From: Craspedostauros australis
Taxonomy: Eukaryota; Bacillariophyta; Bacillariophyceae; Mastogloiales; Achnanthaceae
Assembly (NCBI GenBank): GCA_026770025.1
Contig: JAMXDE010000009.1
Location: 2,634,262-2,698,261 of the forward strand
Length of the DNA: 64,000 bases
Direction of reading: 5' to 3'
The translations under genes and the position numbers were made by a program. Positions 32,687 through 43,300 of this stretch are shown here, piece after piece (the first letter of the stretch is position 1; each line of letters opens with the position of its first letter). Under the pieces are notes generated by a model that saw nothing but the letters and a program-made list of their open reading frames with translations, searched no databases and was not told the DNA's origin.

Positions 32687-35600
32687 TCACGATCTGTCGG
32701 TCAACACTGACAGGTGGTCGTCTATGTCGCCCTCTTCACTGTTGACATCCACAGAAGGATTGTTGGCCATCTTGGTTGTCTGATTGTCCGAAGATTCCAC
32801 GCCGCTCTTCCTCGAACCTTTGCTGACGGACGCATCGACCACTTTTTGCGACCGTGAGCACACTGTCACCAATTCGTAGTTCGCAACCAGCCTCTTCTTA
32901 CCCCCGAACGAAACGGCTTGTGAGGCCATCGTGTTTCGCTTCCGAGCGTCTTGAACTTGGTTCTCGTCGATGTAGCTGCCCCGCCTCGCGCGAAGGTCGT
33001 CGCACTTGGCTGCGGCTCCCCAGGCCTCGTAGAATTCCATCGCCTGCGTGAAGTAGTGACGCGCCCAATCATTTCCACCGTCGTGGGTGAAGTCGACATC
33101 CAGGCTCAGGACGTGCTCGCCTGCCAGCTCGCAGGCCAGACCTGCCTCGTTGACTTGGCTGCTCTTCTTTGCGACTTTGATGGTTTCGTTGTAGCATTGC
33201 AGCACGAACATTGGGGTTCGTGAGCTCCTCTTGATGGACTGCAGTTCCGCGCGCAGCAGCAGGTACCGATTCATCGCGTTCTTGCCCTTGGCGTCGCAGA
33301 TCTTCTTCAGGTCCTTCTTCGACTGTCGCAGGATCTGCATGAACTTCTTCTTTCCCGTGCGCCTGTACTGGTTCGCTGCCATCAATCCACCCAGCAGCGG
33401 CAGCGTGGTTTGGAAGGTGTAGCTGGGGTTGTCGGCCGCGTTCGCTATCATGGTGTGGTACACTATCTCTGCATGGTCGTACTTTCCAAAGTAGACAGCA
33501 AGGTACAGCCGTCCCCAATACGCGCCCCACCTGCGCAGCGGATCGCCTTGCTCGTACTGTTTGAGCTCCATCAACTCGTCCCAGTTGATATCGATCACAC
33601 CAGCCATGCGCTTGATGCCATTGGCGTGCTCCCGGATCAGCTGCGTGTGGGCGTTGATCTTGTACATCTTCATCTGATCGAAGATGGAGTTCACGATCGG
33701 CAGTAGATTCTCGAGGGGATATCCTTGCGTGTATGCGTACATCGTGCATGCGTTGTGGCACACGATGCCGCCCTCGAAGTCGCCATATGACATGCACGAC
33801 TTGTACGCGTACTGGAAGTCCGCGGCCACTGCTTCTGGCGGTTGGGAGTAAGAATCGATGCACGCAGCAGACAGCTGGTAGATGCCTCCTAACGATTGGC
33901 CATTCGCATTTTCCCTGCGGATGATTTCTTTTGCCAGGTTCGAGTACCTACGAGCATTGGCATACTCGCCGAGCTTGTTGTGAAGCATGCCGAACATGAC
34001 CAACGCAAAAGCGGATGCTCCACAGTTGCCGAGGGTCCTCGTGACATGTATCACTCGCACTATGCCCAGCAACAATGCCGTGGTGTCCTTGCAAAAGAAT
34101 GCGCGAAGGATGATGCCACTCAGCAAATTGAAGCGTAGCAAGGATTGAGGATCGGTGGTGATGGGACATTGGCGCAAGAATTCCTCGTCCGTCGTGCGGC
34201 CGAAATAGGATCTTGCGGATATGAGCTGTCGAATCGAATGGAAGAAGAAGGCGCGCTTGGGGTAGATCCTGCACAGCTGGGCACTCCTCTTGATGAGGTC
34301 CAAGGCCTTCACGTGCTCGTCTTGTCGGCCGAGTGCATGCGCCAACGAGAGATACGTTGGCAGCTTGTCTCCAATTGACTTGGCCCGTTCCAGCACTTCG
34401 TTACAAAGCGACTGCCCCACGTCGAAGTTGCCCAGCGACAGCTCAACGCCCGATCGAGCGCGGATTAGGCGCAAAGTCAAGTCGTAGTGGACTCTCCATG
34501 GATCGCCACGCACCTTCCGCAGAGCGGTAGTGGCGGTGTGCAAGTACGTTGCGGCTGGGACCAAAGCGGCCATGTGCAGCGCGTGCTCGCCTGCCATGAG
34601 ATTCTGTTGTGCGGAAAGTAGGTGATCCTTGGTGGGTGCGCAATTGAGATGCTCCGCCGCGATGAAGAGCAGACCAGCATCGTCGACGAAGGGTGTGTGT
34701 AGCGTGCTGGTGTCTGCACTATCGATGTCCTTGATGTGAGACGATGGCTTCATGCACAGATCCCAGATACATCGACCAATGCGCAATCGCAGTTTGGTTC
34801 GGACTTCTCCGAACGGCACGAGGTCGTGAGCGGCCTGCTGGATGCGATCATGCGCAAAGCGGTAAGTCGTTTCTCCAATGGAATTGTGCAGAAGACCCTC
34901 CAGGACGCCCTGCTCCAACCATTCTGAAAGCGGTCTGGCTGCAACCTCAGAAGAGTTCATGTGACTGTCACCGCCACTTCTGCCGTTGTCGTTGTCGCCG
35001 CCCCCGACACCAACGATGCCACCGCTGCCAATCTCATCGAGGATATCTCTGGCACCGTGATTGTGCTGCTCTTCATAATCCAGAACGATCTGAAGGAGAT
35101 TGGAATCGAAGGACGACCGGATGTACGATGCGATGATCAGCACCTTTTGCAATGGTCGCGGCAAGGCCTTCACCTTCGACGTCACCAGATGGATGACATC
35201 CCTCGGACCGGCTTGTGAGAAAGTGGCACCATTCCCACCACTTTTCGTGGGGTCGTCGTTGAACTCCCATTGGAAGGAGATGCGACTGTAGACCAGCACG
35301 TTGTTCCGCTCCATGTCCTGCAGCAGCTGTATGGCGTGGAATATGTTGCCGCGTGTTTGCTTGTACAAGAAGTCGGTCACCTTCTCGATGTGGCTGTTGT
35401 CTTCGTTTCCGTTGGTGTTGACATCACAATTGCTATTGCTATTGCTGTTGCTGTTGCTATTGCTGTTGCTTTCTTGGTTCTTGTCGTTCCGGAGGAAGAG
35501 ATGGGTCACCCACTCGTGCAGCTCTTGTCTTGTGAAGTCGCTGAGATGGATGTTGGTGTACGGAACGGCGCAGCTGCCGTTGCTTGCGCCGCTTGTGTTG

Positions 35601-37000
35601 TTGGCGGGACGCTTATTGGCTTGGGCTGTGTCCTCCGTCTCGTCTTGCGAGTGCAAGCCTTGGATATCATTCAGAAGCTTCATGAGGGGCAGGTCGGGAT
35701 GCAATTCCAAAAGCTCGCCGGGAGAGTGCGGGTTGACATCCTGACGAATGGTGCCGATCAACAAGAAGTGGGGTTGGTGCAGCGTGCTCGACATCAAATC
35801 CATGGTCTCTTGCGATGCCCACTGCAGGTCGTCCAACACCATCACAAGTGGACATTCCTTTGACGATATCGTTGTCAAGAATTGGGTGAACGTATACTGG
35901 AATCTGCTCCATGATGATGTATCGGAGGAAGGTTCCTGCAGAGCATCCTGCCGTTGGCTCGTGGAGATGGAAGCGGTGGCGTCATCAGCGTCGTTGCTGT
36001 GACTGTCAGTGTGGAAAAGGACGGAGAGCGCTGGAACGAAAGACGTAAGAAGCGCCTTTTGTTGCGGCATCATCTGGCTTGCGTTGATTGTAGATCGTAG
36101 CCGCTCCAGTTCCGACAACAACGACGATTCATTGTTGCTGTTGTTGGTGCTGCTGCTGCTGCTGTTGTTGGAGATGGTGGTGGCATTCGCTTTGCCACCA
36201 TCTCCACCTGCGGTTGTGGCCAACGACAGTCCGTTGCACCAATCCGAAAAGGCTTGGACGATGGCGGAGAAGGGATCATTTTGCTGGTGCTCTTCAAACT
36301 TGCCTCGCAGCACATGAAGCTTGTGTTTGTGTTTGTGCTTCTGTTGCTCTTGCTGTTGCTGCTGGGTGATGGTATTATCGCCGATGTTGCTGGGGCTGTT
36401 GCTCGTTTGCGCGCCATGACGCAGCTGATGGCAGAATGTATCCACGAGCTGGGACTTCCCTGTGCCGCTGGTCCCCCAGACAAAGACAGCTGGCAGAAAC
36501 GACGTTTCCTCCTTCACAACATTGCGGGGTGTTGCGGTTGGTGGTCGTGAGGTTTGTGGTCGCGATGTTGCTGTTGCTGTTGCTGTCGGCGTTGGCGTTG
36601 AAGGTGGTGGCGAGGCCAGTCCGCTGTGCGCTGTTGCTTCGACTTTCATCATGCGATTGTAGACGCGATGCAAAATCTGCAGCTCTGTGTCTCTTCCGTA
36701 GAAAGACGACAGGCCGCCGTTGCCGTCGCTGCCGCCATCGTTATTGCCATTGAGCAAGGTGAAAGGCACCTCCGTCTCCAGTTCCGTCTCGTTGTACCCA
36801 TCGTCGTAGAAATCATCCCCAGAACTGAGGATGGTGTCATGCAGGAAAGACGATGGTCGTTTTCCTGCAGAGATTGACAGAGTGACCGAGGCATCGTCGA
36901 TTGAGCAAGTGGATGTCCTAGCTGTCGCTGTCGACTTTGACGTGGATAGCTGGCTGGTTGCTTTCATGGTCGGTCTGATACCTTCAGATATGGTTGCCAT
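32687..37000 (-). CDS. STAND/AAA-type signalling ATPase with TPR-like C-terminus
   Basis: A single open frame of 1437 residues. After a Ser/Thr-rich start, FYGRDTELQILHRVYN (about 101-116) begins the ATPase. Walker A is FVWGTSGTGKSQ (173-184), Walker B LVMVLDDLQW (385-394), followed by the sensor-like FLLIGTIRQD. A winged-helix-like part and a gap made by Ser-Asn repeats (about 515-530) follow. Residues from about 750 to 1330 are repeated helical pairs, as in TPR or MalT-like superhelices (AEHLNCAPTKDHLLSAQ, CYNETIKVAKKSSQVNEAG). The tail has SRKSGVESSDNQ and is acidic. Domain order is like the AAA_16 plus TPR regulators of bacteria and fungi; in those, the end often carries a kinase or cyclase, but none is seen here. 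A paralogue is at the left edge. Poly-Gln and Ser/Asn runs come from microsatellites. Partner and ligand are unknown. Confidence 0.82.
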   Translation of the reverse strand: MATISEGIRPTMKATSQLSTSKSTATARTSTCSIDDASVTLSISAGKRPSSFLHDTILSSGDDFYDDGYNETELETEVPFTLLNGNNDGGSDGNGGLSSFYGRDTELQILHRVYNRMMKVEATAHSGLASPPPSTPTPTATATATSRPQTSRPPTATPRNVVKEETSFLPAVFVWGTSGTGKSQLVDTFCHQLRHGAQTSNSPSNIGDNTITQQQQQEQQKHKHKHKLHVLRGKFEEHQQNDPFSAIVQAFSDWCNGLSLATTAGGDGGKANATTISNNSSSSSTNNSNNESSLLSELERLRSTINASQMMPQQKALLTSFVPALSVLFHTDSHSNDADDATASISTSQRQDALQEPSSDTSSWSRFQYTFTQFLTTISSKECPLVMVLDDLQWASQETMDLMSSTLHQPHFLLIGTIRQDVNPHSPGELLELHPDLPLMKLLNDIQGLHSQDETEDTAQANKRPANNTSGASNGSCAVPYTNIHLSDFTRQELHEWVTHLFLRNDKNQESNSNSNSNSNSNSNCDVNTNGNEDNSHIEKVTDFLYKQTRGNIFHAIQLLQDMERNNVLVYSRISFQWEFNDDPTKSGGNGATFSQAGPRDVIHLVTSKVKALPRPLQKVLIIASYIRSSFDSNLLQIVLDYEEQHNHGARDILDEIGSGGIVGVGGGDNDNGRSGGDSHMNSSEVAARPLSEWLEQGVLEGLLHNSIGETTYRFAHDRIQQAAHDLVPFGEVRTKLRLRIGRCIWDLCMKPSSHIKDIDSADTSTLHTPFVDDAGLLFIAAEHLNCAPTKDHLLSAQQNLMAGEHALHMAALVPAATYLHTATTALRKVRGDPWRVHYDLTLRLIRARSGVELSLGNFDVGQSLCNEVLERAKSIGDKLPTYLSLAHALGRQDEHVKALDLIKRSAQLCRIYPKRAFFFHSIRQLISARSYFGRTTDEEFLRQCPITTDPQSLLRFNLLSGIILRAFFCKDTTALLLGIVRVIHVTRTLGNCGASAFALVMFGMLHNKLGEYANARRYSNLAKEIIRRENANGQSLGGIYQLSAACIDSYSQPPEAVAADFQYAYKSCMSYGDFEGGIVCHNACTMYAYTQGYPLENLLPIVNSIFDQMKMYKINAHTQLIREHANGIKRMAGVIDINWDELMELKQYEQGDPLRRWGAYWGRLYLAVYFGKYDHAEIVYHTMIANAADNPSYTFQTTLPLLGGLMAANQYRRTGKKKFMQILRQSKKDLKKICDAKGKNAMNRYLLLRAELQSIKRSSRTPMFVLQCYNETIKVAKKSSQVNEAGLACELAGEHVLSLDVDFTHDGGNDWARHYFTQAMEFYEAWGAAAKCDDLRARRGSYIDENQVQDARKRNTMASQAVSFGGKKRLVANYELVTVCSRSQKVVDASVSKGSRKSGVESSDNQTTKMANNPSVDVNSEEGDIDDHLSVLTDRS

Positions 37001-39420
37001 CTTGTCGGTTGCTCTTGTATACTATGATGCAGGTGGTGAAGACGTTGATGTTGGGAAGCTGATGGTCTTGTTTTGATTACCACCCGCCCACTTGCTTCTT
37101 TCGTTCGCACTTACAGTTGGTGGAATAGATTTTATGGGGACGTTGATCGTAGACGCACTTGCAAAAAGTTGCATGCATGTCTGTTGATTGGGACGCGCCA
37201 CAGAGGCACGCGGCTTGTGATAGTGGCAATCTTTGAGATGGCTTTGACAATACCATGCTTTCCGGTTGCGATACATCAACGCTCTGCAGACGGGTTGCAG
37301 AATCTGACAAGCCGAGAACTTGTCTATTGTCACGCCGATTTGTTGCGCCCGTCTGTTCGTAAAAATGGATTTGTGAGCACCTTGCGTTGCTCGAGACTCT
37401 TGCGTCGTCGTGACCGTTAGACGCAGGTTGTATTGACCTCAGACGTTATTCCGTGGAGGCGCACGTATCTTGGCGGGGCCCGATGGTGCTAGCGGTCCTC
37501 GTCGTTTTGTTATTCTGTTTGTCCGAAATATTCCCAATAGATTTTCTTGGGATGCACGAACCACTTGGTTGTTGTCGTTATGGTGTGATGTTGAAGGCTC
37601 TCGACGTGATCGAATGTTGCAAAGAACAATGATGTCAAGACGGAGTAATCATATTAGTCGAATTCCGGCGTCGTTGAATTCAATGGGTGCCCCAGTACGA
37701 AATCTACGGGTGACGGTGATGGTTCTCACCAACACGAGGATGCCCGCTTGCGCAATACAACTCCGCGACATGTCGACAGAGAACAACCAAACATGACCCA
37801 AATGGGGTACAAGTGCTTCTGGCCTTATGCGACTCTGTCAAGACCAAGTCTTGCCGAAACCCGGTTTTGTTGAACTGGCATTGACGTCAGATTGATGCTT
37901 CTCGTCAATGCGTCGGACCGACAGAGCATTGCTACAACACGGAGCACTGTGAGAGTGTCGGAAGAACGGACCAACTGGCCAAGAAGTATCTCTCCCCCGC
38001 GACTCTTTGGTTTGTGACTGAATGGGCGCAGAAGTCGCTCGCAACTCTGTGGAACAGAGCCATTTCATACTCCTCAATTCGGAAATGATTCAACCCGAAC
38101 ATAGGCACGGCACGCTCTGTTTTTGTCGTTCAGCCACCCTAAAAAGCTGCGGGAGAAATATTAATTCCTGCAATCCATTTCTAGTAGAATAAGAAGCACG
38201 CCCGACGGACCCTGATAGTATACTCTCTGAGATATCGTAGAGTGCATGCGATACCATCGTAGTTGGTACCATGGTTGTGTCCAACCCTCATTTCGTCGCT
38301 GTCTGTGTCATCTCCTGGTATATTAGCATTATGCTTTATTCTGCACAGCTCTCTCTCTCTCATGTTCCAGCTTAGTTGTGCATATGAATCGTATCCTGAA
38401 CCAACACGAACCATGAAATGGTCAGACCACGAGCGAATAGCTCGAAGAGGAACAAAAATGATGATGTACCAAGGTACTGGATGCCAGAGACAAGATACCA
38501 TGAAACAAGAATGATACTGTGAGATAGCTACTGACCCAAACCAGTTGAACCTGAGGAGATGTAAAGATCCTATCCGATGCATGCAGAACAAAAGAATGCA
38601 AGAGAAGAGGCATGGACATGAACAGCGGTCAGAGAGTAAGCTCACAACTCTTAAGTTTGTAATAACATTCGAGTTTCCAACAGACTTCCAGTGAATGCCA
38701 CCTTCTCAATCTGATCAATTGCAGAAGGACATGTTCCTCCAACATTACTACCAATTCCTCAAGTCTAATGGATTAACAGTTGCAATACCCTACTGCCTTA
38801 TGCCGGCGGACGATTGATGTTCATACGATTGCTAATGATAATGAATGTTGTTGTTGATGATGTAAGATCAAAAATTATGATTACTTGAGCTATCTCTCTC
38901 CCTTCTGCAGTCTGCACCTCTTGTCAATCGTATTCATGCATTTCGAGATCATGTTGTTTGTGCCTTATCCCAAACCTGCGCCACTCTCTGTTAGACTTCT
39001 CGTTTTGGATGGAGGTCAGGGTTTGGATGGCGATATTCCTTTCATATGCAAATATTTTTACGATTGAATCTTGACCGATCATTCTTCCAACTGGAGCTTT
39101 GACTCATCCGACTTCCAGTTGGAACCTTGACTCATCCGACTTCAGTTTGAGTCTTGACTAATCTGATTTCAATTTTGATTCACGACTCGTCAGTCTTGAT
39201 TGACTGTTAACACGACTTGTAGGTGTGACTGGCAATGTGATTGCTTGGGTGACTTATTGATGACTAGTATCTATTGTGCACAAGTCTAGGTCTTGTGTCA
39301 CCAATAGTCTATCTAGCCAGCCGTCTAGGGCACCTACGTCCCTAGCTGACTGAGTGAATGAACAACCCCCATCCCAAGACAGCTGCATCCCAGCTGAACG
39401 AACGAGCATCACGTGACGAC
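37001..39420. other. Gene-poor region before the retrotransposon cluster
   Basis: About 2.4 kb without a recognised gene. It includes the upstream flank of the ATPase gene, a possible LTR end (CGAGTTTCCAACA at 38670-38682) with no partner found, and a degenerate tandem repeat at 39070-39180. Confidence 0.45.
39070..39180. repeat. Degenerate ~28 bp tandem repeat
   Basis: About four copies of a unit of the form CTTGACTCATCCGACTTC plus about ten variable bases, with increasing divergence. No coding potential. Confidence 0.7.
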
Positions 39421-39503
39421 TGTTGGAAATCCGGGGTAACCCAGTCTCTAGTAGTAGTATCTGATTACCTATTCCTGTTGTTGCATTGTTGGAACTGTGA
39501 GTA

Positions 39504-40302
39504 TGTCGAGATGTACATGTGAGTATATGTCAAGATGTACGTGTATATGTGCATCGTTCACCCGTTATTCTCTCATACGCACTTGGACGGTACAACTACA
39601 TTCGTGTCGATAGTATACTGTGATTCGTCAGAATTACAGGGGAAATGGAACACACGAAAAGGGGCAAGATTTCTGGAGGAAATTTGCAAATAACGATTTC
39701 TGAGAGAATTGGAAGATCGTCCGTCCATCCATCAATGGTACCAAGAGAATCTCGAGGTACTTCCCAACTAAACCTCAGATGACGATATCATCTGACAGAC
39801 CACTGCATCACCAATGGAACATGACATCTGGAGAGCAGAAGGACGCCTACTGACGTCGACAGGATGTCATCATGTCACCACGTCGACATCTGTCTCCAAG
39901 TCAGAGCAGGAGGCGAAGATCCGATGACCGAAGGACATCAGCATCATGGATACAGAAGGTGAACTTCAAATGGCGAGTACTCATGGAGTAGGAGCCAGTA
40001 CTGAATGAACGGAATGTCGAATACGGAGTACGTATCGAATACGGAGTATCGTGCGCGAGGAGCACACGATGTTGAGAGAGAGAGAGAGAGAATACAGAGA
40101 GAAGCGAGAGAGCATCTCGCGTACCGACTCATAGTCGGAGACTGAATCTACGAAACAGATTGAAGCACCGAGAGCATCGGGCAAGAGAACGGGTGTACAC
40201 CAAGAGGATTGGAGTAGCCAACTAATGAAATAGCAAACAGACGACTATCAACCAACACCATCTTCCACGATCGTAGGTTACCGTGAGCGGAACTTGCCAA
40301 CA
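39504..40302 (+). repeat. 5' LTR of element A
   Basis: 799 bases from TGTCGAGATG to GCCAACA. It aligns without gaps to 46630-47428 (offset 7126) with three differences seen by eye (one near 39565, two near 40170-40190). It contains an AG microsatellite (40074-40090) and a duplicated CGAATACGGAGTA. Confidence 0.93.
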
Positions 40303-40384
40303 CGTTTATAAACGATAGATCAGGGCGAGCCCGCGGATCGGATCGTGCGAGGAAGACGAACATCATTCAAGAGCAACAAGTTGA

Positions 40385-43300
40385 ATGAGCGAGGAAGAGG
40401 AATTGAAAGACATCCCTCTGTCCAACCCGACTATCAAACAAGAAGAAGGTGCGAGTGAGACTCCACCACAAGAAGAGAAGGAAGCAGCCGCGGCTACTGT
40501 CCTATCAGGCGCAGACGCAAGCGCGATCGACGAGACCGAAGAAGAACGGTCTGCAAGGCTACACCGCGAGAAGGAGAGGATCCTCAAGGCGTACAAGCAA
40601 GAGGAGACTGGTGTGACGGAGAGCATTCGCACAGCCAAACGAAGTGGTAAAAGTGAGACACCACCAGGAGGAGAATTTGTGAGCAAATCAACCCTCGCGA
40701 AACAACAAGCGAAAAACGAAGAATCGACAACACAGAAACAGACGGAAATCAAGGGCGCGAGCGCACCGACAACGAAACAACGAATCAACATGGCGACATC
40801 AGCCAACATGAACAAGCGACGCATCAAGGCGCCGATGTTCAGCGGTGAACAGGAAGACTACAGCGCATGGGAGTCCCAAGCGAAGGCATACGCTCGTGCA
40901 CAGAAGACGAGAGACGTGATGTTAGGCAAAACCAAAGTGCCAACAGTGAGCGAGATCGCGGCAGCCGACGGTGAAGCCAAGGAAGCGATGGAAGAGATCT
41001 ACGAGCTGGGATGCGACTGCTTCAGCGATCTGATCCTCATGATGGATGCAGAGAAAGGAAAAGGCAAGCAGGCCATCCAGTACATCAACCAGTGCATCTC
41101 CGACGACTACCCCGAAGGAGACGCACATGGAGCGTGGAACGTTCTCGCGGAGAAGTTCCGACCATCCGACGCGGTGACGAAGATCAAACTCAAACGTCAA
41201 TTCAACAACGAAAAGATGAAGAGAGACACGGACCCCGACATCTACATCACGCAACTCGAGAGTCTACGATCGCGTCTCCACGATGTCAAATACGAGATCA
41301 CGGACGAGGAAATGATCATGCAAATCCTCAGCACGGTGAGCAACGAGTACAGAACCCACATCGTGAACTTCCAACACCAACTCACGTTCAATCCGGAACT
41401 GGTTACCATCAACACGATCAGAGGAGTACTCCGTACTGCATACGCCACTCACAGAGGAGGCAAAGCATACGTCGACGACTTCCAAGACAGTAACACGAAG
41501 GGCAACGACACCGGCTTCACAAACACCGGTAACTTCAAGGGTACTTGTCACAACTGTGGCGTGTATGGCCATAGATCCGCCGATTGCCCAGAACGCAAGA
41601 AATCGAACAACAAGAAAAACAACAACAACAACAACAAGATGAACGGAAAGCGCAACAAGGGAAGCGGCTTCAAGGGCAAGTGCAACTACTGTGGCATCTT
41701 CGGACACCGCGAGGCGGAGTGCCGAAAGAAGAAGCTCAACGAGAGCAAGAACAACAACGAACAAGCCAACACGGCTACGGAAGGACACGACAAGAGCGGG
41801 CACGAGATGGTGCTCTCGGCAAAGGACATGCCGCTCTGCATGTTGGTGTCCGACGACTACATTGAAGACTCCTTCTTCGATAACTTCGAATGCGTCGGGA
41901 ATGACGACGAAGTGCAGGACGATGAGATCGTCCCGGAGTGGCTCAGCGAAGAGCCAATCATCCACGAGGTGGATCCAAGACGCGAAGTGAGCTACGAATG
42001 CTGCTTCAACGCGCACGACCTGATCGGTTCATACGGCGACGGAGCCGAGATGGACAGCGAGGCCATCGATAGTGACATCGAAGAGGCAATGAGCGAAGAC
42101 GCCGACGAGAACGGCGCAGACGAAGACGCTGACGAGAACGGCGCAGACGAAGACGCCGACGACAATGGCGCAGATGAAGACGACGACGACACCATCAGTG
42201 ACGGGGCGAACCGCGGCGAGGCGCCGCCTCCCGCAGCAATGCGAAACGAGAGAACGGGCATCTTCGATGAAGAGGACAGCGACGAAGCTGAGAACCATAC
42301 GAACGATGCATTCAACCCCTACGAGGTCGTCGTCTACCCAATTCGAATCCAATTCCCACCGGAGCCGAATCCCAGAAGAGTCGAAGACATCTACCGACTC
42401 CAGACCTTCCCGGAACCAACGGTCACTGCAAAACGAATGCAGAAGCAGCTCATCTACGACGCGGTCCTAACAGCTGCATTGCCGATGTTCCCAGGGTTCG
42501 TGAACGAACCATTGCGATACATTTGGGTGAACATGGTAAGCACCATCCTATCGGATAACTTCAAATCGATTGAAGAGATCCTCGCAAACGCAGCCATCCT
42601 CAACCGACTACTGCAAGCAAACGAAGAGGAGGAACTCTCTGAGCTGGACTTACACTACGTGCTCGGAGGATGCATGCAGGTGCTCCTGCGTGAACGACCA
42701 CGCGTCACACCGTATGACACGGTCACCGGATTTCATCGTAACAGCACCGTCCCAGCGAGCTTCGCTGAACTACCAAGCGACGACGAAGCTGACGAGAATC
42801 ACAATCCATACAACGAAGATGGAGTGCATGAAGATGAAGAGGCAGACGGCCTCATGGATGAAATGGCCACAGCAGCCGTGGAGCAACTCCACGAGCTGAG
42901 CACCAGATACAAGGACAAGGTCAACAAGGACACCTGGCTCGCCGACAGCGGAGCTTCGTGTCACATCGTCAACTCGGACGCCGCTCTCTTCAACGTGCGG
43001 CACATCAAGTCCTTCGTCCAAGTGGGAGACAGCACGAAGCTGGACTCTCCCAAGATGGGATCCATTCGCTTGAAGGTCAAGCAGCGAGACAACACTGGTC
43101 ACATCATCCGGCTCGATGACGTGAAGTACACACCGAAAATGGCGGTGAACCTTTTCTCTACGAACAAGGCTCTGTACAACGGTTACCAGATTGGTAGCAA
43201 CGGCATTCTGATGGACATCATCAACGGATTCGGAACGAAGATCGTATTCGACCGAGTCTTCCCCACAGCCAACGGATTCATCACAGGAGTGCAGATGCAT

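Noticed and set aside
37022-37333. Cys/His-containing minus frame upstream of the STAND ATPase (CRALMYRNRKAWYCQSH)
   Set aside because: Looks a little like a zinc-binding segment, but has no clear start or splice joint to the ATPase frame.
38642-38682. Possible solo LTR end (GAGTTTCCAACA)
   Set aside because: No matching start or second copy was found within the window, so it cannot be delimited.
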